From Opitutaceae bacterium UBA3033 (GTDB lineage Bacteria; Verrucomicrobiota; Verrucomicrobiia; Opitutales; Opitutaceae): a DNA stretch of 7,109 nucleotides. The DNA lies in NCBI GenBank assembly GCA_002367815.1, contig DFDG01000061.1, forward strand, positions 1,035-8,143, in the 5' to 3' direction. The position numbers and the translations under genes were made by a program. Shown piece by piece: positions 1 to 5,329 of this stretch (its first letter is position 1; each line of letters opens with the position of its first letter). The notes under the pieces were generated by a model. That model searched no databases, had not been told where the DNA came from, and saw nothing but the letters and a program-made list of their open reading frames with translations.

Positions 1-517
1 CGCGTTCAGTGGTGTTGGCGGAGCGACTCTCGGAATCCCGCTTGCTCACACGGAAGTTGGCACTCGCCACGGCTCGTTGGGTGGAAACCTCCGTGACCTT
101 GGCCACGGCGGACAGCTCGATCGTGCGGGCCCGAATTGTTTTGCCGAGGGACGCAAGTTTGCGCTCCTCCATGCGGTCATTAAATGAATCAACCCGGATA
201 GTGAGGATGTAATCCGCCTGGTTGAAGTTGAAGGCTCCCCCCGCGGCTCCCGCCTCGGTGGCCAGCGCATCGGCATCCGAACGCTCCAGAATCTGGAAAC
301 GTCGGGTGTTGAGGATGCGGTCGTAAACCTGTGAATCGAGCGCCTGCAGCACACTGTCCAGGGAAAGGTCCACGCCCTGTTTTTTCATGCGGGTGGCAAG
401 CGCGTCCGTCGCGGCTATTTTGGTGATGGCGAGTGATTTTTTTTCCTGGGCGCGCGTGGCGGGAGCCATCACGCACAGCAGGGTGGCAAGCAAGAGGAGA
501 TATCGTCCGAACTTCAT
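1..517 (-). CDS. CsgG/LpoB-like exported protein, 3' end cut by the window edge
   Basis: The frame is open from an ATG at 517-515 to the left edge, giving 172 codons with no stop; I read it codon by codon on the reverse complement. The N-terminus MKFGRYLLLLATLLCVMAP..ATRA|QEKK is a good Sec signal peptide with likely cleavage after ATRA. The Cys at residue 15 is not in a lipobox (it follows LL), so a lipoprotein is unlikely. The mature part reads like a CsgG/LpoB-type domain: a first beta strand (SLAITKI), a helix with LDSQVYDRILNTRRFQILER, which matches the family's 'rF.vlER' signature, then NQADYILTIRVDSF, matching its 'ADyvl.g.v' strand. Known members form outer-membrane secretion channels or activate cell-wall synthases; which applies here is unknown. 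The start lies 35 bp after the stop of the upstream CsgG/PEGA gene, so co-transcription is likely. No Shine-Dalgarno is visible. The C-terminus lies outside the window. Confidence 0.75.
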   Translation of the reverse strand, partial: MKFGRYLLLLATLLCVMAPATRAQEKKSLAITKIAATDALATRMKKQGVDLSLDSVLQALDSQVYDRILNTRRFQILERSDADALATEAGAAGGAFNFNQADYILTIRVDSFNDRMEERKLASLGKTIRARTIELSAVAKVTEVSTQRAVASANFRVSKRDSESRSANTTER

Positions 518-552
518 GGCTTAAATATTGATTAGGTTGAATGAATCCCGGC

Positions 553-1677
553 TCAGTTGCCGAAGAGGGAATGATTGGTGAACGTGATGCCTTCGTCGGT
601 GTCGACATTCACCTTGAAGCCGCTGTTCTCGAGCATCTTGGCCTCGCCTTCCAGTTTTTTGACCTCGGCATCGGTCAGCTTGGCTCCGTTTTTCAGGCCG
701 TTGATGAAGGCGGTGGCATCTTTCCAGCGCGCGTAAGCCTCGTCGGTCATCTCCAAGGCCACGTTCATCTTGTGTCCGGCCCGGAAATTGACGGTGCGCT
801 CCCAGAGTTTGAACCCTTCGCGCACGACGCGCAATTTGTGCAGGCCGGGAGCGGTGTTGATCACCCCGGGGGCAGTGCCCACCGCGATACCATCGACCTC
901 AACCGTGACCGTCAGGGCGGATACCTTGAACTTGCTTTGCGAGATGCTCACCGTGTTATCAGCATCAATCCGCACATCCGGGATATAGAGATCGGCCAGT
1001 TCGGTTGTCAGTGTAATCGCCACATCCGAAGCCAGGGCGGTCGGGCCCTTGATGCGACCCAGGTCAATCTGGCGCTTGAGACTCGCGGCCACTTTTTGGG
1101 CGGCCTCGTCGAGCAGACCATTGATGACACTGGAGTGTTCGTCGCTCGTAGTGTCGGTCTGCTGGTAGACCTTGCTCACCCGCACTGTATCGGCGGCCAG
1201 ACTGGCCCCGGTCACCCCGTCGAGAATCTTGTAGGTCACACGCACGGTGCGTTCATCGTTGGTGGACTTCACCCCGTAGGCGTCGATCTTGCGCCTGTTG
1301 GAATCAAACCCGGTCAGCGTGACCTGCAGCAGATAGTTTGCCCCCAGGGTTTGGGCGAGACGCACCGCTGAGGTGCCCTCGGCAAATTGCTGATCCAGGG
1401 CGGTGGCCTTGGCCCCCGGCGCCATGCTACTGACGGCATCAAGCGCTGTTTCTCCGCTGATGACTTGTACATTGAGGTTGGTCACACTGCCGGTGATATA
1501 ATCCTCCAGCGCACCGAGGTCATTGTCCCCGGATTTATCGGCACGGTTGGCCACAAATATGGCCACAGTATAGGCATCCTCAGCGGTTGCCTGATCGGAT
1601 GATGCCGTCAATTGGAGCGGGGCAAGACCGACTCCCAGTAACAGCATCGCGAATAGACTCTTCAATTTGTCAGTCAT
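553..1677 (-). CDS. Exported protein with CsgG-like domain and PEGA domain
   Basis: The protein has 374 residues. Residues 1-25 form a signal peptide (MTDKLKSLFAMLLLGVGLAP..LTA|SS) with no lipobox Cys. Residues about 36-205 look like a CsgG/LpoB-type alpha/beta domain: a strand AIFVANRA, a helix to VQVISGETAL, the strand LGANYLLQVTLTGF, then VTYKILDGVTGASLAADTV, a long helix NGLLDEAAQKVAASL. Residues about 256-310 form a PEGA domain, with VEVDGIAVGTAP and the typical PGLHKLRVVREGFKLWERTV turn and strands. PEGA domains are small beta modules common on bacterial surface proteins and are thought to bind surface polymers or partners. The charged tail, 311-374, is unassigned. The gene lies between another exported protein 88 bp upstream and a second CsgG-like gene 35 bp downstream. 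A periplasmic or outer-membrane role is likely; the exact function is unknown. A long antisense ORF over this gene is a shadow. Confidence 0.8.
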   Translation of the reverse strand: MTDKLKSLFAMLLLGVGLAPLQLTASSDQATAEDAYTVAIFVANRADKSGDNDLGALEDYITGSVTNLNVQVISGETALDAVSSMAPGAKATALDQQFAEGTSAVRLAQTLGANYLLQVTLTGFDSNRRKIDAYGVKSTNDERTVRVTYKILDGVTGASLAADTVRVSKVYQQTDTTSDEHSSVINGLLDEAAQKVAASLKRQIDLGRIKGPTALASDVAITLTTELADLYIPDVRIDADNTVSISQSKFKVSALTVTVEVDGIAVGTAPGVINTAPGLHKLRVVREGFKLWERTVNFRAGHKMNVALEMTDEAYARWKDATAFINGLKNGAKLTDAEVKKLEGEAKMLENSGFKVNVDTDEGITFTNHSLFGN

Positions 1678-1765
1678 AAATAGATCGGGTTGAATTTCCT
1701 CTGGTCGCCATGCTCAGCGGGCCTAACCAATAAAAGCAGTGATAGTTGGGGGTGAAAAATTAGCT

Positions 1766-2401
1766 TCAATACATCACTATCTTAGCAGGTATAATTTTGG
1801 CCAACACGACAGATCTTGTCAATTGCCTCTTTTGCGCCAGCTCGCCTTGGTAAGCCTTGTTTATCGCCACATCGTATCCGAATTCCAAATCCGGATAGAT
1901 CGACATGACCGCAGCCAGTGCCTGCTGCAATCCCGCCTCGTTACCGTGCGTGACGTGCAGGTAAACGGCATAGTCATCGAGATTGTTGAATGACATGGAA
2001 GAGCTATCCTTGACGAATTTCTGCCCGCCCAATGCAGCCAAAGCACCGGTCTCCTTGCCTTTCTTTTTCATGAACCCCGAGGCCAACCCGCCGAACGGCA
2101 CCTTGGATCCCAAAGCCTTGCCCGCGGCTTCACCGGCTTTTTCCCCGGCCATCGCCCCAAGTTTCACGTTGAGTGTCTTGGTGGCCCATTCGGTCAATTC
2201 ACCGTCTTTGTTGTGGGGCAGTAAATATTTGCCCTTCGCATTATCCTGTGGAGTCGGGGCCTTGAGCGTGACGGTGTATCTTTGAAATTTTTCCATCACT
2301 TGCATCGCTTTGCCCATAACGATTTGGGCTTTGACTATATCTGCCATGACTTCGGCATGGATCAGATTAGGAGCAGCGACTAAAACAAGCAGGGTAAACA
2401 A
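1766..2401 (-). CDS. Hypothetical exported protein with Gly/Ala-rich segment, TTG start
   Basis: I do not recognise the family. The frame gives 211 residues from a TTG at 2401-2399. Residues 1-16 (FTLLVLVAAPNLIHA, then EVMAD) form a hydrophobic signal-like segment with probable cleavage after IHA, but no basic residue precedes it. Extending the same frame upstream adds TLAR and then meets TAA at 2416-2414 directly after an ATG at 2419-2417. One change in that second codon (AAA to TAA) would have destroyed a textbook signal peptide, MKTLARLFTLLVLV. The gene may therefore start at TTG, or be a recently damaged allele. Residues 82-126 are rich in Gly, Ala and Lys (GEKAGEAAGKALG), resembling a glycine-zipper stretch. 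The remainder, up to a basic C-terminus, looks like a folded alpha/beta domain (DDYAVYLHVTHG). It is the first gene of the minus-strand exported-protein block, 88 bp before the CsgG/PEGA gene. Confidence 0.65.
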   Translation of the reverse strand: MFTLLVLVAAPNLIHAEVMADIVKAQIVMGKAMQVMEKFQRYTVTLKAPTPQDNAKGKYLLPHNKDGELTEWATKTLNVKLGAMAGEKAGEAAGKALGSKVPFGGLASGFMKKKGKETGALAALGGQKFVKDSSSMSFNNLDDYAVYLHVTHGNEAGLQQALAAVMSIYPDLEFGYDVAINKAYQGELAQKRQLTRSVVLAKIIPAKIVMY

Positions 2402-2417
2402 ACGCGCTAATGTTTAC

Positions 2418-2445
2418 ATAATAAGTGAACTGATTGAGGTGAGAA
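2418..2445 (-). promoter_or_regulatory. Weak candidate sigma70 promoter for the exported-protein block
   Basis: Reading the minus strand, TTCTCA (2445-2440, 4 of 6 against TTGACA) is separated by 16 bp from TATTAT (2423-2418, 5 of 6 against TATAAT). A start of transcription around 2411 would fall after the ATG at 2419 and only about 10 bases before the TTG at 2401, giving a nearly leaderless mRNA. That would agree with the absence of a Shine-Dalgarno. Matches this loose occur by chance, so confidence is low. Confidence 0.22.
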
Positions 2446-2458
2446 AATTGACCCTCAA
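2434..2458. repeat. Short inverted repeat TTGAGG / CCTCAA
   Basis: The arms TTGAGG (2434-2439) and CCTCAA (2453-2458) are perfectly complementary, with a 13-base AT-rich spacer. The repeat lies 33 bp before the TTG start of the 1766-2401 gene and overlaps the candidate -35 box there. It could be an operator half-site pair, but a 6-bp repeat can arise by chance. Confidence 0.3.
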
Positions 2459-2478
2459 AACTGAAAACAGAGCCAGCC

Positions 2479-2492
2479 TGAGATCAATCTCA
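2479..2492. repeat. Compact hairpin TGAGAT-CA-ATCTCA
   Basis: A perfect 6-bp inverted repeat with a 2-base spacer (TGAGATCAATCTCA). It sits 7 bp to the left of the larger 11-bp inverted repeat. The 2-base spacer is too tight for a good RNA loop, so a dimeric regulator's operator is more natural than a hairpin. No T-run follows on either strand, so it is not a terminator. Confidence 0.45.
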
Positions 2493-2499
2493 AAGTCCT

Positions 2500-2541
2500 G
2501 TAGCTGAGTCCCACGCCAATGGCGAAGGTTGACTCAGCTAC
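2500..2541. repeat. Perfect 11-bp inverted repeat with nested inner hairpin
   Basis: The left arm GTAGCTGAGTC (2500-2510) and right arm GACTCAGCTAC (2531-2541) are exact reverse complements. They are separated by 20 bases that themselves contain CGCC-AAT-GGCG (2514-2524), a 4-bp inner hairpin. Neither strand has a T-run after it, so this is not an intrinsic terminator. The right arm overlaps the -35 box TTGACT of a candidate plus-strand promoter, which would suit an operator or a regulatory RNA stem in the divergent region. It could also be a dispersed palindromic repeat; a single window cannot show copy number. Confidence 0.75.
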
Positions 2542-2557
2542 CCAACTCGCATCCAAT
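2529..2557 (+). promoter_or_regulatory. Candidate sigma70 promoter upstream of leader ORF and rsgA
   Basis: TTGACT (2529-2534, 5 of 6 against the -35 consensus) is followed after 17 bp by TCCAAT (2552-2557, 4 of 6 against TATAAT but lacking the important second-position A). Transcription would start near 2564, about 50 bases before the small leader ORF and about 135 bases before the terminator. The -35 box is embedded in the right arm of the 11-bp inverted repeat. This is a consensus match only. Confidence 0.3.
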
Positions 2558-2612
2558 AGTTTTCAATCGCTGCTGCAGAAGCTCCATTTCAACCCTCAAC
2601 CACGGACCCATT

Positions 2613-2672
2613 ATGATCACCCCTGTCTTCATTGCCCCCTACCTGCCCGTGGCGGTTGTCTTACGCGCGTAA
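2613..2672 (+). CDS. Candidate 19-residue leader peptide ORF
   Basis: ATG (2613) to TAA (2672) encodes MITPVFIAPYLPVAVVLRA. The reading frame is closed 28 bases before the intrinsic terminator stem, the usual spacing of leader peptides in attenuators. Its codons 12-15 lie in a strand (2645-2657) that can pair with the terminator's 5' arm. It contains V-A-V-V-L, but it is not a run of one amino acid, so no amino-acid operon can be named. No Shine-Dalgarno is present, which is also true of most genes here. Short ORFs arise easily by chance; the support is its position and its overlap with the alternative structure. Confidence 0.3.
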   Translation: MITPVFIAPYLPVAVVLRA

Positions 2673-2712
2673 TCTGCGTGCCATTTTTAAAATGTTGAGA
2701 CCGCCGGTGGGC
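2645..2712 (+). promoter_or_regulatory. Candidate antiterminator pairing upstream of rsgA
   Basis: Bases 2645-2657 (GCCCGTGGCGGTT) can pair with 2699-2712 in 13 pairs, three of them G-U, with G2706 as the only bulge. This uses the whole 5' arm of the terminator, its loop and part of its 3' arm, so the two structures exclude each other. In addition CCACGG (2600-2605) is complementary to CCGTGG (2647-2652), giving a 1:2, 2:3, 3:4 arrangement as in classical attenuators. The pairings are read directly from the sequence; the regulatory role is inferred, and no folding energy was computed. Confidence 0.35.
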
Positions 2713-2721
2713 GGTTTTTTT
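2700..2721 (+). terminator. Intrinsic (Rho-independent) terminator, plus strand
   Basis: ACCGCC (2700-2705), loop GGTG, GGCGGT (2710-2715), with T2715 beginning a run of seven T (2715-2721). This is a GC-rich stem followed by a U-tract, the textbook form. It works only on the plus strand, because the minus strand has no T-run after the stem. It lies about 100 bp before rsgA and after no full-length plus-strand gene, so it must end a short leader or small RNA transcript. Confidence 0.72.
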
Positions 2722-2819
2722 GTATCCGCCGATCACTCGGGGGGACTCGCGCATTACCCCGTTGAAACCCAGCGCTTGCCACTCACCTTCTCTTTATACC
2801 TTTTGATTCCACACCCGAC

Positions 2820-3881
2820 ATGACTCTCGAATCCCTCGGCTGGGATGAAGCGTTCGCCGCTGATTTCCAGTCCTATTCCAATTCAGGTTTTCTACCCGCC
2901 CGTGTGATACGGGCCCATCGACACGCTTGCGATGTTTTCACTTCCAGCGGCCTGTTACCCGCGGCCTGCACCGGAAAGATGCTGCACGATGCCAAAACCC
3001 ACGCCGAACTACCGGTCGTGGGTGATTGGGTGGTCGCCCGCAAGCGACCAACCGAAGCGCGGATGGATATCCACGCCGTATTGCCCCGTCGCACAAAATT
3101 CTCCCGTCGCGCCGCGGGTGAACGCGACAAGGAGCAAGTCCTCGCGGCCAATGTTGATACCGTGTTTCTCGTTTCTTCACTGGACGACAACTACAACCTG
3201 CGCCGAATCGAACGCTACCTAATGCTGGCCAGAGAAAGCGGGGCCGAACCGATCGTCGTGCTCAACAAGGCCGACCTGCATAAGGCCCCGGCGGTGGCAC
3301 AGGCGGAAGTGGCTGCCGTGGCGCTCGGGGTCACGGTGGTGGTATTGAGTGCCCTCGAAAATAACGGCCTCGAGGCTCTCGAGCCATGGCTGCAACCGGG
3401 CCGCACGGTCGCGTTGCTTGGATCATCCGGCGTCGGTAAATCCACCCTCATTAATTGTCTGCTGGGGGAAGAGGTTCAGGACACCGGTGATATCAGCATC
3501 GTGAATCACAAGGGTCGTCACACCACCACGCACCGGGAATTGTTCGTCACCCCTTCGGGTGCACTGGTGATCGACACTCCCGGCATGCGCGAAGTGCAGT
3601 TCTGGCAATCCGAGACCGCATCTGTGGACGATACCTTTACCGACATCAGTCAACTCGCGCAGCAATGTCGTTTTCATGATTGCCGGCACAATGGCGAACC
3701 GGGCTGTGCGGTTTTGGCCGCCCTTAATTCGGGCGAACTGGATGACGCCCGATGGGGAAGTTTTCAGAAACTGCAACTCGAGCAGGCCTACGCCGCCCGC
3801 AAAGCAGAGGCCAGCCTAGAAAGCGTGGCGCGCAGTTCTTGGAAAAAACTCACCCAGCAAGCCAAGAAATACACGAAATAG
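2820..3881 (+). CDS. rsgA: Ribosome small-subunit assembly GTPase RsgA (YjeQ)
   Basis: RsgA is a cytoplasmic, circularly permuted GTPase that binds the 30S subunit late in assembly and is stimulated to hydrolyse GTP by the ribosome. At 353 residues its length is normal. The N-terminal part (about 25-105) is the OB-fold region, with VVGDWV at 66-71. The GTPase motifs come in the permuted order G4-G1-G2-G3: NKAD 149-152, then the P-loop GSSGVGKST 201-209, the GRHTTTHRE switch 232-240, and DTPGM 252-256. The zinc-binding set follows: C283, C288, H290 and C296 (C-x4-C-x-H-x5-C), with a helical, Lys-rich tail. All key residues are present, so the gene looks intact. The ATG at 2820 has no Shine-Dalgarno. 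A terminator and possible attenuator lie about 100 bp upstream. A GYF_2 membrane-protein gene follows after 82 bp on the same strand. Confidence 0.97.
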   Translation: MTLESLGWDEAFAADFQSYSNSGFLPARVIRAHRHACDVFTSSGLLPAACTGKMLHDAKTHAELPVVGDWVVARKRPTEARMDIHAVLPRRTKFSRRAAGERDKEQVLAANVDTVFLVSSLDDNYNLRRIERYLMLARESGAEPIVVLNKADLHKAPAVAQAEVAAVALGVTVVVLSALENNGLEALEPWLQPGRTVALLGSSGVGKSTLINCLLGEEVQDTGDISIVNHKGRHTTTHRELFVTPSGALVIDTPGMREVQFWQSETASVDDTFTDISQLAQQCRFHDCRHNGEPGCAVLAALNSGELDDARWGSFQKLQLEQAYAARKAEASLESVARSSWKKLTQQAKKYTK

Positions 3882-3963
3882 AAATGCGAAAAATAATCCA
3901 TTTTCTCATCCATTCCGTCCGGTCATGATTGACGAATTGTCTATCCATTCCAAAGCTGCCCCC

Positions 3964-4830
3964 ATGTTCACAATCATCGGCGGCGACGGCAAAGAATATG
4001 GTCCGGTATCTGCAGAACAGATGCGTTCATGGGTGGGAGACGGACGAGCCAACCTCGATTCCAAAGCGAAAAAAACCGGGGACGAGCAGTGGCGCCGGTT
4101 GGGTGATTTCCCCGAATTTAATCCATCGGGCACCACTCAACCTCCGGCCGAACACCCCGCGCCTGCGGCCACCCCGATCAATAATTCCAGGCAAGTCATT
4201 GTCGACCCCAAGGCCTATGCGGATGACTTGATCGCGCGGGCCGGCCAACTCGACATTTCCGGCTGCCTCGAACGCAGCTGGGAACTGCTCAAAGCCAACT
4301 TCTGGCCCATCGTCGGTGCCACCACCGGCATGCTGGTTATCATGATATTGGCCGGTCTCGTGCCGGTGCTCGGGCTCTTCGTAGGCTTTTTGTTCACGGG
4401 CATTTTTCTTGCGGGCATGTATGCATTTTACCTGAAAAAAATCCGCGGCCAACCGGCCGAATTTGGTGATATTTTTGATGGCTTTAAAATCGCCTTTGTG
4501 CCGTTGCTGCTCGCGACCTTGGTGACTCAGTTGCTGACCACCGCCGGTCTGCTGCTGCTCATTCTACCCGGCATCTACCTGGCCGTCGCTTACAATTTCG
4601 CGTTCATGCTGATCATTGACCAACGGCTGGAATTCTGGGCCGCCATGGAAGTCAGCCGACGCGTCATCACCGCCCAATGGTGGCGCATGTTTGGCCTGCT
4701 GATTTTGGGCAGCATCATCGCCCTGCTCGGTGTGGTGGGCTTGTTCATCGGTATCCTGGTCACGATACCGATCTACTACGGTGCCTTGGTCTACGCCTAC
4801 GAAGACCTGTGCAATCCGCCCAAGTTGTGA
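3964..4830 (+). CDS. GYF_2 (DUF4339) domain multi-pass membrane protein
   Basis: I chose the ATG at 3964 (288 residues) rather than the in-frame ATG at 3925, because GYF_2 domains normally begin within a few residues of the N-terminus: MFTIIGGDGKEYGPVSAEQM, then W23 and EQWRRL at 41-46. Residues 1-52 are this domain, thought to bind peptides or partners. A Pro/Ala-rich linker (55-80) leads to AYADDLIARAG and an amphipathic helix DISGCLERSWELLKANFW (97-114). After that come several hydrophobic segments, about 115-155, 176-217 and 241-275, with the LPGIYLAVAY and WWRMFGLLILG motifs seen in DUF975-like and related membrane proteins. The soluble GYF domain is probably cytoplasmic. This architecture is common in Verrucomicrobiota, and its function is not established. 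Its TGA is 3 bp from the stop of the convergent DoxX gene. Confidence 0.85.
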   Translation: MFTIIGGDGKEYGPVSAEQMRSWVGDGRANLDSKAKKTGDEQWRRLGDFPEFNPSGTTQPPAEHPAPAATPINNSRQVIVDPKAYADDLIARAGQLDISGCLERSWELLKANFWPIVGATTGMLVIMILAGLVPVLGLFVGFLFTGIFLAGMYAFYLKKIRGQPAEFGDIFDGFKIAFVPLLLATLVTQLLTTAGLLLLILPGIYLAVAYNFAFMLIIDQRLEFWAAMEVSRRVITAQWWRMFGLLILGSIIALLGVVGLFIGILVTIPIYYGALVYAYEDLCNPPKL

Positions 4831-4833
4831 GTG

Positions 4834-5304
4834 TTACCTGGAAACGCCGGGACGCTTGAGCAATGCGTCAAGCGAGAGTTTGCCGGGCCCGGAAACAAAA
4901 ATGATCACGCACGCCAACAGGAAGAGAAACGGAGTGGCCGAGAGAAACTTGTCCGGATCGCTGAAGATGGCCTGCAGTGCTTCTTTGTCCGCCGTCGCAT
5001 AGGCGATCATCATGACAAACATCAGCGGCACCGAAACCACCCGCGAAGCCAGGCCGACGATCAGCAACAAACCGCCCAGGCACTCGGTCCCGGCTGCCAT
5101 GATGGCATTCAGCTTCGGCAGGGGAATGTTCAAGCTCTCGAAAAAACCTGCGGTGCGATCGAGGTTGGTAAGCTTGCCCCAGCCCGCTTGAAAAAATCCC
5201 CAACCCCAGAACAGGCGAATGGCAAGGAGGACGAAACACTGCAGCAAATTGCCGACGGAGGTCAGCATGGATTCCAGTTTATTGAAGGAGGCTTTGATAT
5301 TCAT
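4834..5304 (-). CDS. DoxX-family membrane protein, BufD-like by position
   Basis: The protein has 156 residues from an ATG at 5304-5302. The frame stays open further upstream, but that extension overlaps the DUF2063 gene and gives an Arg-rich, implausible N-terminus. DoxX features are the first membrane helix with LLAIRLFWGWGFFQAGWGKL (26-45), then FFESLNIPLP (54-63), and ECLGGLLLIVGLASR (74-88) with its small-residue helix. Further membrane helices lie at about 90-105 and 121-139, the last ending in SGPGKLSLD, a common DoxX end. DoxX proteins are small four-helix integral membrane proteins, some linked to quinone or thiol redox chemistry. In bufferin operons a DoxX protein (BufD) is the last gene, and here it follows the DUF2063 gene by 25 bp. 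It may serve as a redox partner or stay at the membrane with the modified peptide; that role is inferred. Confidence 0.87.
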   Translation of the reverse strand: MNIKASFNKLESMLTSVGNLLQCFVLLAIRLFWGWGFFQAGWGKLTNLDRTAGFFESLNIPLPKLNAIMAAGTECLGGLLLIVGLASRVVSVPLMFVMMIAYATADKEALQAIFSDPDKFLSATPFLFLLACVIIFVSGPGKLSLDALLKRPGVSR

Positions 5305-5329
5305 TGGTATATTGGGTTGGGGTTGAAAA

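Larger units (their letters stand above)
2402..2819. other. 418-bp divergent intergenic region
   Basis: This stretch separates the minus-strand exported-protein block from plus-strand rsgA. It contains three inverted repeats (2434-2458, 2479-2492, 2500-2541), weak promoter matches for both directions, a 19-codon candidate leader ORF with a 12-bp palindrome TTACGCGCGTAA over its end (2661-2672), and a terminator (2700-2721). From 2722 to 2819 I see no further element. TTGAAA at 2762 and TTGCCA at 2776 have no well-spaced -10 box, so a separate rsgA promoter there is not supported. Confidence 0.8.

Noticed and set aside
189..608. Minus-strand ORF of 139 codons spanning the end of the PEGA gene and the start of the CsgG-like gene
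   Set aside because: It conflicts with the CsgG-like gene starting at 517, which has a signal peptide and a family signature; this frame is rich in Pro, Arg and Gly with no motif.
541..1371. Plus-strand ORF of 276 codons opposite the CsgG/PEGA gene
   Set aside because: The translation is His/Gly-rich without recognisable motifs or signal sequence, and the opposite strand has a signal peptide plus two recognisable domains. It is an antisense shadow favoured by high GC.
1738..1782. Imperfect inverted repeat GATAGT / ACTATC near the end of the 1766-2401 gene
   Set aside because: The arms are only about 6 bp with a long AT-rich spacer and no T-run in a useful place, so it is not a supported terminator or operator.
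2632..2823. Plus-strand ORF of 63 codons across the terminator
   Set aside because: It reads through the terminator stem and T-run and has no family features; the short ORF at 2613-2672 is better placed.
3925..3963. ATG at 3925 as the start of the GYF_2 protein
   Set aside because: It would put 13 non-family residues ahead of a GYF_2 domain that normally begins at the N-terminus; the ATG at 3964 fits.
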